The notes below the pieces were generated by a model. The model ran no database searches. It worked only from the letters and a program-made list of their open reading frames with translations, and had not been told where the DNA came from. A stretch of 12,028 bases of DNA, taken from the NCBI GenBank assembly GCA_016207285.1, contig JACQPW010000080.1:1-12028 (forward strand), read 5' to 3'. This document shows, piece after piece, positions 6,693-12,028 of the stretch. This DNA comes from Candidatus Kerfeldbacteria bacterium. Its GTDB lineage: Bacteria; Patescibacteriota; Patescibacteriia; UBA9570. Within the stretch, counting starts at the first letter, position 1. Each line of letters opens with the position of its first letter. Made by a program: the position numbers and the translations under genes.

Positions 6693-7767
6693 CGACGAGT
6701 GAGTAAATAGGGAGCACAATGGCGACGGCTAGAAAGCCGACGCCGGCACCAATCACCACCATCAAGACAGGCTCAATAATGACAGTGAGGTTAGCCATCG
6801 TTGAATCTACTTCATCCTCATAAAAGGTCGCAATTTCAGCCGTCATCGTGTCGAGCACACCGGCTTCTTCACCAACTTTAATCATTTGGGTGACCACCGG
6901 TTCAAACAAATCTGGACGAGAGCTTAAGACACTATGGATGGTATTGCCTTTGGCTAGCTGTTGACTAGCGAGGATAAGGTGACGGCGGTAGACGCGGTTA
7001 TTAATAGTGTTAGCAATAATTTTGAAACTGGTCACAATGGGGATGTCGGTTACCAGGAGTGAATTCAAGACGCGACTTAAACGTGCAATGGTAATACGCT
7101 TAATGATTTTACCGGCAATCGGTATCCGCAACAAAATCCGGTGCCAGACAAACTTACCAGGTTCGGTGCGTACAAATAGTATCCAACCAATCAGCAAAAC
7201 ACCAAGCAGACTACCTAGAACTAAACCATTGTATTGGATAAAATCGCTGATTGCCAAAATGATGCGAGTAGGCAAGGGTAAGGTGTAGCCGCTGGTCGTG
7301 TATAAATCTAAGATGCGCGGCACTACAAAGACAAACATGCCAGTGCCAACCACAAGCATCACTACTAAGATCAGACTTGGATAAATCATGGCGTTGCGAA
7401 TTTTTTTGTGCAGGGCGTAGGATTTCTTTAGTTGGTTGGACAGCTGAAACAGGGTCTGCTCCAAATTACCACTCGTTTCACCGGCCGCCACCATATTCAC
7501 GAACAAATCATCAAACACCTCTGCGTGTAATTTTAAGGCATCCGCGAAACTTTCACCTTTCACGACCGTCTGCTGCAGATCTAAAATGACGCGAGTGAAT
7601 TGTTTACCTTTAATTTGTTGGCTCAAGGTGGCGAGGGCATCACCAATCGAAAAACCAGTTTTAATCATCAGCGCCAAATTCTGCACGAACATGATCTTAT
7701 CAACGATCGGCACAGACCGGAGTTGGAAATGGAGTTTATTCTTTAGTGACACGAAGGATTTCTTCAA
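6682..7767 (-). CDS. pilC: Type IV pilus inner-membrane platform protein PilC (GspF family)
   Basis: PilC is the polytopic platform on which the PilB motor acts to move pilin subunits into the fibre. The 361-residue product has two GspF (T2SSF) repeats. Repeat 1 runs at about 24-148 with FVQNLALMIKTGFSIGDAL, KGESFADAL and MVAAGETSGNLEQTL. Repeat 2 runs at about 225-350 with ARLSRVLNSLLVTDIPIV, LAKGNTIHSVL and MIKVGEEAGVLDTM. Transmembrane helices lie at about 127-149, 180-199 and 327-355, the family layout. It is a little shorter than usual because the N-terminal extension is small. No ATG lies near the start: TTG at 7767 or GTG at 7752 are the options, overlapping the end of pilB by 32 or 17 bases. 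The first ATG (7692) would cut into repeat 1, so I keep TTG with low certainty about the exact start. Confidence 0.93.
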   Translation of the reverse strand: MKKSFVSLKNKLHFQLRSVPIVDKIMFVQNLALMIKTGFSIGDALATLSQQIKGKQFTRVILDLQQTVVKGESFADALKLHAEVFDDLFVNMVAAGETSGNLEQTLFQLSNQLKKSYALHKKIRNAMIYPSLILVVMLVVGTGMFVFVVPRILDLYTTSGYTLPLPTRIILAISDFIQYNGLVLGSLLGVLLIGWILFVRTEPGKFVWHRILLRIPIAGKIIKRITIARLSRVLNSLLVTDIPIVTSFKIIANTINNRVYRRHLILASQQLAKGNTIHSVLSSRPDLFEPVVTQMIKVGEEAGVLDTMTAEIATFYEDEVDSTMANLTVIIEPVLMVVIGAGVGFLAVAIVLPIYSLVDEI

Positions 7768-9463
7768 TAGTAGTTAGACCACGCTTGGCTTTGACAAAGG
7801 CATCTTGCACCATCGTTATCATACCATCCTTGGTGGCTTGCGTGAATAAGTCCGTTTTAGATTGGCGTTGTAAAATCAGTTGGCTGGCGGCTGGTGTCAT
7901 CTCGAAAATTTCATAAATCCCAACTCGACCTTTATAACCGGTGTCAAAACAACGTGCACAACCAGCACCACGAAAGAAGGTAATATCTTTTAGTGTCTTG
8001 ACTTCAGACAGGTCTTCTTTCAGTTTGCTAAATCCCGCCATGACTTGGTCTAGCGCATATTGTTTACTAATATCTTCTAACTGAGCATCTGTGAGCGTGT
8101 AACTTTGCACACAGTGGGGGCAGATTTTGCGTACTAACCGTTGAGCGATAACTAAGTTAACGGTTGAGGCAATTAAAAAACTAGGTACATCCATTTCACT
8201 TAACCGAAAGACGGTACTGACCGCATCATTGGTGTGAATCGTGGACAGTACTAAGTGCCCGGTCATAGCCGCATGAGCAGCAATTTCGGCAGTCTCGTGA
8301 TCACGAATTTCTCCCACCATGATAATATTTGGATCTTGGCGGAGCAGAGCCCGTAATCCAGAAGCAAAACTAAAGCCAATTTTTGGGTTAATTTGACTTT
8401 GATTGACCCGGATCATGCGATATTCAATCGGGTCTTCTACCGTAGAAATATTGACTTCCGGTGTGTTCAGAATGTTTAAAATGGTATACAAGGTGGTGGT
8501 TTTGCCAGATCCGGTAGGGCCACTGGCTAGAATCATGCCATGCGGCTTGACAACATGATTCTTAATAATGGGTAAAGCCAGTTCATTAAAACCCAATTGC
8601 TCCAGCGTCAAGATATTTTTAGATTCGTCTAAGATACGCATCACTACCTTTTCACCGTCATAGACGGGTAGGATCGAGACACGTAAAGCAATGTTGCCCT
8701 GTTGGGTTTCAACCGTGATCCGGCCGTCTTGAGGGAGACGGTGTTCATCTAACTTTAAGTTGGAGAGCACTTTAATGCGAGCCGTTAAACCAGCTTGGAT
8801 CGATTTTGGCAGCGTCATGACATCACGTAACACACCGTCAATGCGAAAACGGATAATCACTTGCTGATCAGTCGGTTCAATGTGGACATCTGATGCGTTT
8901 TGAAACACCGCATAGTCCAGCACCGTATCTAACATTTTGATGATCGGGATGTTACGGGCAATATCAGTGGCAGACAACTGGCCGCCTTGTTCTAACGGTT
9001 GCTGAAAAGAAGCGAACTCCTGTTCGATATGGCTGTGGTACTGGCGAGCGACATTGGCAATGCTGGGTGGATTAGTCAAGAAGACTTGAACCGCATAGCC
9101 AGTTTTTTTGCGGATAAAATCAATAGTTTGCAAGTCGTCCGGGTCGGTGGTGGCGATTTTGAGCACATGAGCGGCATCGTCACGTTGGAACACCACTACC
9201 TCGTGGGTTTGGACAATCGTTTCTGGCAAGAGTGTCCGCAAGTCATCGGTCAGGGTAAAGGTATGGAGGTCAATAAACTGGACGCCGTAGGATTGAGCCA
9301 GCATATCGTACAGCTCTTGTTCACCAATCACTTTTTGGTCAATCAAATACGTCAACAGATTAGTGTCTTTGCGCTGGGCTTTGGCAATGAAATCGTCAAT
9401 CGTTTTTTCTGATAGTGCCCGTTGCGCTAACAAGATTGTTTTGACCCGCGTCGGGTGAATCAT
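7736..9463 (-). CDS. pilB: Type IV pilus extension ATPase PilB (GspE family)
   Basis: PilB is the hexameric cytoplasmic ATPase that powers pilus polymerisation through PilC. From the ATG at 9463 it has 575 residues. A GspE/MshE-type N-terminal domain (about 1-145) includes LLTYLIDQKVIGEQELYDMLAQSYGVQFIDL. The ATPase core has Walker A GPTGSGKT (315-322), the Asp box VEDPIEYR (342-349), Walker B IIMVGEIRD (380-388) and the His box HLVLSTIHTNDA (403-414). Two CxxC pairs (448/451 and 502/505) give the zinc-binding tetracysteine of PilB/GspE rather than PilT. An in-frame ATG at 9505 would add 14 residues (MTMTIHYFCV...), but that extension runs through the promoter, so 9463 is preferred. It is the first gene of the pilus operon. 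Confidence 0.96.
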   Translation of the reverse strand: MIHPTRVKTILLAQRALSEKTIDDFIAKAQRKDTNLLTYLIDQKVIGEQELYDMLAQSYGVQFIDLHTFTLTDDLRTLLPETIVQTHEVVVFQRDDAAHVLKIATTDPDDLQTIDFIRKKTGYAVQVFLTNPPSIANVARQYHSHIEQEFASFQQPLEQGGQLSATDIARNIPIIKMLDTVLDYAVFQNASDVHIEPTDQQVIIRFRIDGVLRDVMTLPKSIQAGLTARIKVLSNLKLDEHRLPQDGRITVETQQGNIALRVSILPVYDGEKVVMRILDESKNILTLEQLGFNELALPIIKNHVVKPHGMILASGPTGSGKTTTLYTILNILNTPEVNISTVEDPIEYRMIRVNQSQINPKIGFSFASGLRALLRQDPNIIMVGEIRDHETAEIAAHAAMTGHLVLSTIHTNDAVSTVFRLSEMDVPSFLIASTVNLVIAQRLVRKICPHCVQSYTLTDAQLEDISKQYALDQVMAGFSKLKEDLSEVKTLKDITFFRGAGCARCFDTGYKGRVGIYEIFEMTPAASQLILQRQSKTDLFTQATKDGMITMVQDAFVKAKRGLTTIEEILRVTKE

Positions 9464-9467
9464 ACGC

Positions 9468-9496
9468 TTGATTATAACACAGAAATAGTGTATTGT
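9468..9496 (+). promoter_or_regulatory. Possible opposing promoter for the rightward envelope genes
   Basis: TTGATT (9468-9473, four of six to TTGACA) and TATTGT (9491-9496, four of six to TATAAT) are spaced by exactly 17 bases. The predicted start near 9503 is next to the ATG at 9504, again giving a leaderless message. Each element overlaps the opposite element of the pilB promoter. It is weaker than the leftward promoter, and an upstream source of rightward transcription is unlikely because pilB lies antisense there. Confidence 0.4.
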
Positions 9497-9499
9497 CAT
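9471..9499 (-). promoter_or_regulatory. Sigma-70-type promoter of the pilus operon, placed for leaderless pilB
   Basis: Read on the minus strand, the -10 is TATAAT (9476 to 9471), preceded by TGT, which gives an extended -10. The -35 is ATGACA (9499 to 9494, five of six to TTGACA) with a 17-base spacer. Transcription would start six to eight bases past the -10, at about 9463-9465. The pilB ATG begins at 9463, so the message would have no leader or one to two bases. This also excludes the longer pilB start at 9505. The match is seen directly. Promoter activity and start site are inferred. Confidence 0.75.
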
Positions 9500-9509
9500 T
9501 GTCATGACA
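9500..9509. repeat. TGTCATGACA palindrome with adjacent TGTCAT copy
   Basis: A perfect ten-base dyad covers the start codon at 9504. A further TGTCAT directly before it (9494-9499) serves as the -35 of the pilB promoter. A regulator bound here could affect both divergent genes. The copies are short, so chance cannot be excluded. Confidence 0.35.
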
Positions 9510-9836
9510 TCGTATCAGCGTTTGTTGCTCAGCGGCGGTTCAGTTGCTGGACTGCTCAATGTTGCCAGCTGGTTACTAGCAGTGCTGTGGTTTGATCGCA
9601 CTGCTCCAACCGTTATTTTGCATTATAATATTTATTTTGGTCCGGACGGCTTTGGTTCCTGGCTGGATCTCTTGACTATGCCTGGTATTGGTACAGTTAT
9701 GATCGTGATCAATAGTGGGTTAGCGATGTGGTTATGGCAACGTGACCGTTTTTTATCCTATGTGATGATGATTACCGCAGTCATTGTGCAAGCGGTTATC
9801 CTAGTGGCCATGCTGTTATTAATCAAGGTCAACTGA
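9504..9836 (+). CDS. Small three-helix membrane protein of unknown function
   Basis: This 110-residue integral membrane protein has three predicted helices (about 10-29, 57-77 and 83-108). Between the first two is the segment VILHYNIYFGPDGFGSW. It recalls the 'P-x-H-F/Y-N-x-x-G-x-D' signature of DUF1648/SdpI-like membrane proteins, but the match is short and no function follows from it. I associate similar small 'LHYNIYFG' proteins with Patescibacteria genomes, from memory only. The ATG at 9504 lies directly after the divergent promoter region and has no room for a Shine-Dalgarno site if transcription starts near 9503. Its TGA is one base before the mraY start, so the two are surely cotranscribed and a role close to lipid-linked wall synthesis is possible. 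Confidence 0.8.
   Translation: MTSYQRLLLSGGSVAGLLNVASWLLAVLWFDRTAPTVILHYNIYFGPDGFGSWLDLLTMPGIGTVMIVINSGLAMWLWQRDRFLSYVMMITAVIVQAVILVAMLLLIKVN
9825..9828 (+). promoter_or_regulatory. Probable Shine-Dalgarno site of mraY
   Basis: AAGG lies nine bases before the mraY ATG at 9838, inside the end of the preceding gene. It is one of the few ribosome-binding-like sites in the window and supports that start. Confidence 0.4.
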
Positions 9837-9837
9837 T

Positions 9838-10881
9838 ATGGTGAATGAATTAATTCGCATTTTATTTTTGTCTACAGCCGCTTTTATTGTAGCCGCAGTC
9901 ATGACCCCGGCGCTGACTTATTTTTTATATCGCTATAAGCTTGGTAAACAGATTCGTGATGCCAGTGAAGCGCCCATTTATGCTAAATTGCATGCTCGCA
10001 AATCAGGCACACCGACGATGGGCGGGATTTTGGTGTGGGGGACACTCTTCATTCTCATTTGTGCCGGTGCGTTGGTGGCTTTGCTCTGGCCACAATTCGC
10101 TGCCGTCGATTTCTTATCCCGGTCAGAAACACTATTACCCTTGGGTGCTTTGCTGGTTTCGGCTTTGGTAGGGTTGGTAGATGATCTGTTTAATATCCAA
10201 AAACGTGGTTCACATGGTGGTGGCTTACGGATGCGCCATCGTTTGCTCATCTACACATTAATCGCGGTGATTGGGGCGTGGTGGTTTTACAACAAATTGG
10301 AATGGGACGTCTTACATATCCCACTCGTCGGCAATATCTCCATCGGCTGGTGGTACGTGCCAGTCTTTATTCTTGTCATCGTGGCGACCAGTTTTGCTGT
10401 GAACGAAACCGATGGTTTAGATGGGCTAGCCGGCGGTAGCTTATTAACTGCGTATGCAGCCTATGGAGTGATTGCCTTTGTCCTTGGCCGCTATGACTTA
10501 GCCGTGTTTTGCGCGGTGATTATTGGAGCCTTATTGGCTTTTCTATGGTTCAATATTTTTCCGGCCCGTTTTATTATGGGTGACACCGGTGCGATGTCGT
10601 TGGGGGTGACCTTAGGGATCATTGCTCTACTGACGAACTATGCTGTCTTACTGCCCTTGATTGGTTTTGTATTTGTGATCGAAACTGCCTCAGCCTTGAT
10701 TCAAATGATCAGTAAACGTGTCTGGAAGCGTAAGATATTTATCTCGGCTCCCTTACACCATCACCTGGAAGCGATTGGCTGGCCAGAACCTAAGATCGTC
10801 ATGCGCTTTTGGATTATCGCCGCGGTGATGGCTGGACTAGGTGTGATGTTGGTGCTGTTGGATCGTAGTACAGTTCTTTAG
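9838..10881 (+). CDS. mraY: Phospho-N-acetylmuramoyl-pentapeptide transferase MraY
   Basis: MraY transfers phospho-MurNAc-pentapeptide from UDP to undecaprenyl phosphate, making lipid I, the first membrane step of peptidoglycan synthesis. The 347-residue protein is polytopic (about ten helices) and carries the family motifs. These are KSGTPTMGG (55-63), the Asp pair DD (115-116), TDGLDGLAGG (191-200, after Asn189), FIMGDTGAMSLG (245-256, Asp249) and the triple His APLHHHLE (304-311). RFWI near 323 is also typical. Changes are visible in the DDxxK region: residue 119 is Asn where Lys is usual (as in E. coli), and the loop reads KRGSHGGGLRMRHRLLIY instead of the usual 'GL....K...Q' pattern. mraY is normally between murF and murD, but here its neighbours are unrelated membrane and division genes. 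MraY fits better than WecA because of the triple His and the PTMGG motif. Confidence 0.94.
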   Translation: MVNELIRILFLSTAAFIVAAVMTPALTYFLYRYKLGKQIRDASEAPIYAKLHARKSGTPTMGGILVWGTLFILICAGALVALLWPQFAAVDFLSRSETLLPLGALLVSALVGLVDDLFNIQKRGSHGGGLRMRHRLLIYTLIAVIGAWWFYNKLEWDVLHIPLVGNISIGWWYVPVFILVIVATSFAVNETDGLDGLAGGSLLTAYAAYGVIAFVLGRYDLAVFCAVIIGALLAFLWFNIFPARFIMGDTGAMSLGVTLGIIALLTNYAVLLPLIGFVFVIETASALIQMISKRVWKRKIFISAPLHHHLEAIGWPEPKIVMRFWIIAAVMAGLGVMLVLLDRSTVL

Positions 10882-10988
10882 TAACCAGTGATGGAGCTCA
10901 ATCCAGGTAGAATGGTAAACAGAATCATCATGCATAACATCACAATACAGACTACTATCCAAATGCGGCGAAGATGTTTTTTAGTCAT
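10878..10988 (-). CDS. Possible 36-residue single-helix membrane protein
   Basis: On the minus strand an ATG at 10988 opens a 36-codon frame ending in TAA at 10878. The product has a basic start, MTKKHLRRI, then a hydrophobic stretch (WIVVCIVMLCMMILFTILPGL, about 10-30) and a short polar tail. This is exactly a small single-pass membrane protein with positive-inside topology. It fills the only sizeable gap in the window, and its stop overlaps the mraY stop by four bases (convergent). Its start lies back to back with an ATG of the PH-domain gene (CATATG). An AGG lies nine bases before the ATG. No clear promoter is seen. The competing plus-strand frame in the same gap is not hydrophobic. The function is unknown, and chance remains possible at this length. 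Confidence 0.45.
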   Translation of the reverse strand: MTKKHLRRIWIVVCIVMLCMMILFTILPGLSSITGY

Positions 10989-11480
10989 ATGCGTAAACCT
11001 GAAGACATTATTCAATTAAAACCAGACGAGCGGATCGTTCTGGCAGTGCGTGAATATGTTATCATGCCGGCCGTACCCTTGACCATAGCCCTACTGGGTT
11101 ACTTAGTAGTGGTTTTTTTTATGTATTATGCTTGGTCATTGGGTTGGATAGCTCGGGGGGTTTGGCTGGTAACGGTACTGCTCTTGTTGGGTTACAGTCT
11201 GCGTCGGATACGCTTGTGGTTTGGAGAGGTTTTTATTGTCACTAACCAGCGGTGTATTGATGTACAACAGACTGGTTTGTTTGCCAAAGCCGTCAAAGAG
11301 ATTGCTTGGAGTGTAGTGGATGATATTCGCTTTAGCCAGCGCGGTCTCGTAGCTACGTTGTGTCATTATGGTACCGTCACTCTGATCTTAAGCACCGGCA
11401 GCCAAATCGATTTACAGCACGTCTATCAACCCGATCGGGTTCGTGATATACTGGCCGAATATGTCCAGAAGCTCCGTTAA
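10989..11480 (+). CDS. Two-helix membrane protein with bacterial PH (bPH2/YdbS-like) domain
   Basis: From the ATG at 10989 the protein has 163 residues. A short polar start (MRKPEDIIQLKPDERIVLAVREY) precedes two transmembrane helices (about 28-49 and 56-72). A cytoplasmic PH-like beta domain follows, with FIVTNQRCIDVQQTGLFAKAVKEIAWSVVDDIRFSQRGLVATLCHYGTV. The 'I-T-N-Q-R ... G-L-F ... E-I ... V-x-D-I ... G-T-V-T-L' pattern is characteristic of this family (Pfam bPH_2), whose members have no settled function. Their usual pairing with membranes suggests an envelope role. The upstream ATG at 10974 would add MFFSH. I prefer 10989 because the family starts close to the K-P-x-E motif. Its end overlaps the next gene by 20 bases. 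Confidence 0.82.
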   Translation: MRKPEDIIQLKPDERIVLAVREYVIMPAVPLTIALLGYLVVVFFMYYAWSLGWIARGVWLVTVLLLLGYSLRRIRLWFGEVFIVTNQRCIDVQQTGLFAKAVKEIAWSVVDDIRFSQRGLVATLCHYGTVTLILSTGSQIDLQHVYQPDRVRDILAEYVQKLR

Positions 11481-11883
11481 AGCGAAAGCCCCGCAACCAC
11501 AGTGGCGGACAGCATTGAGTACCCGCGCCTTTACGGTTATGGTTGGACTTGGTATTGTAGTGCTTGGCATCGCTCTCACCAAAGAGCTGATCCGCAAAGT
11601 TCAGATTCACCGCCAAATTGAAGACTTAGAAACTGAAATTGCCAGTTTAGAAGCTCATAACGGTGAATTGAACCAAATGGTAGCGTATTTCAACTCCTCG
11701 TCCTTTCAAGAAAAAGAGGCTCGTACCAAACTTGGCCTCAGTGCTCCTGGTGAAACCATGGTCGTCTTACCAGATGACACAACGGTCTCTTTAGCAGCTG
11801 ATGGTAGCACGCTTGATACGCGGTCAACCGTTGATCAGCGTACCAATACACAAAAATGGCAGGATTATTTTTTTAAAAACTAA
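11461..11883 (+). CDS. DivIC/FtsB-like septum formation initiator
   Basis: DivIC/FtsB proteins join FtsL and FtsQ/DivIB in the division complex that activates septal peptidoglycan synthesis. From the ATG at 11461 the product has 140 residues. It has a basic cytoplasmic tail (MSRSSVKAKAPQPQ), one transmembrane helix (about 22-40) and a coiled coil (about 41-77, KELIRKVQIHRQIEDLETEI...). The hallmark segment FQEKEARTKLGLSAPGETMVVLPDD (82-106) matches the 'A-R-x-x-L-G-x-x-x-P-G-E' of the family. The tail NTQKWQDYFF (129-138) resembles the Trp/Phe ending seen in Patescibacteria members. A GTG at 11443 would add six residues. The ATG lies within the last codons of the PH-domain gene without a clear ribosome binding site, so coupling is likely. 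Confidence 0.85.
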   Translation: MSRSSVKAKAPQPQWRTALSTRAFTVMVGLGIVVLGIALTKELIRKVQIHRQIEDLETEIASLEAHNGELNQMVAYFNSSSFQEKEARTKLGLSAPGETMVVLPDDTTVSLAADGSTLDTRSTVDQRTNTQKWQDYFFKN

Positions 11884-11900
11884 TTATCTAGTCAATCCTT

Positions 11901-12028
11901 ATGGAATCAACTCAGTCACCAGCCCAGCCACAATCAGCCGTTCCGATGGCTGAAGCCAAAATGAAAAAAATGATGATGTACGGCATCGCCTTGGTGGCTG
12001 TATTGATCATAGCACCCTTTGTCTATAC
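11901..12028 (+). CDS. Start of a membrane protein, 3' truncated
   Basis: An ATG at 11901, 17 bases after the stop of the DivIC-like gene, opens a frame that runs off the window. The 42 visible residues are a Gln/Pro/Ala-rich cytoplasmic tail (MESTQSPAQPQSAVP), a basic Met-rich segment (AKMKKMMM) and the start of a hydrophobic helix (YGIALVAVLIIAPFVY). No family can be named from this. Its position suggests cotranscription with the division gene. Confidence 0.6.
   Translation, partial: MESTQSPAQPQSAVPMAEAKMKKMMMYGIALVAVLIIAPFVY

Noticed and set aside
8999..9412. 137-codon open frame on the plus strand
   Set aside because: It lies wholly antisense to the N-terminal domain of pilB, whose protein is clearly conserved. 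Its translation shows no family features.
9464..9505. N-terminal extension of PilB from the ATG at 9505
   Set aside because: The extra 14 codons run through a near-consensus promoter and do not look like the GspE N-terminus. The ATG at 9463 fits the family and the predicted transcript start.
10930..10958. Promoter for the PH-domain gene (TACTAT at 10953-10958)
   Set aside because: No acceptable -35 lies 16 to 18 bases upstream, and read-through from mraY explains its expression.
10891..11019. 42-codon plus-strand frame after mraY
   Set aside because: Its translation has no membrane helix or recognisable pattern and overlaps the PH-domain gene. The minus-strand frame in the same gap is far more protein-like.

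Overview
The window looks like a chromosomal segment of a Candidate Phyla Radiation (Patescibacteria) bacterium or a close relative. This is an inference from several signs: genes are packed end to end, base composition is roughly balanced, and envelope and pilus proteins are short and divergent. The septum protein ends in a Trp/Phe-rich tail that I associate with that group, and the pilus machine shows no outer-membrane parts. TGA is used as a stop in several genes (clp, pilO-like, the gene at 9504), so the recoded Gracilibacteria/Absconditabacteria code does not apply. I cannot name a lineage more precisely.

Layout. Positions 1-1158 (+) hold the C-terminal end of a Clp/Hsp100 AAA+ ATPase, joined by a 4-base overlap to a membrane-anchored class I SAM methyltransferase of the FAM173 type. 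Two bases further on, the opposite strand carries a nine-gene type IV pilus operon that is transcribed from about 9464 down to 1161. In transcription order it encodes PilB (extension ATPase), PilC (platform protein), three prepilin-like proteins in the order PilV/GspI, PilW/GspJ, PilX/GspK, then PilM, PilN, PilO and an 86-residue single-pass protein in the place of PilP. Most neighbours overlap or lie within a few bases of each other, so the cluster reads as one translationally coupled transcript. No pilT, pilD, pilQ or obvious major pilin is present.

A 40-base divergent spacer (9464-9503) separates pilB from a rightward envelope gene group. It holds a near-consensus promoter for pilB and a weaker face-to-face promoter for the other direction. 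Both are placed so that the transcripts would start at, or next to, the start codon, that is, be leaderless. The rightward group (9504 onward) contains a small three-helix membrane protein, MraY (lipid I synthesis), a two-helix bacterial PH-domain protein, a DivIC/FtsB-like septum protein, and the first 42 codons of a membrane protein cut by the window end. Between mraY and the PH-domain gene, the opposite strand carries a credible 36-codon single-helix membrane ORF.

How it fits together: PilB and PilC drive assembly on a PilM/N/O platform, while the three minor pilins probably form the priming tip complex. The PilV-like subunit carries three Ig-like repeats and the PilX-like subunit a large ectodomain, so the tip is a good candidate for the cell-attachment surface of an organism thought to live on other cells. 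The rightward genes serve peptidoglycan synthesis and division. I saw no mobile element, CRISPR array, RNA gene or convincing rho-independent terminator. No gene-free stretch exceeds 300 bases.
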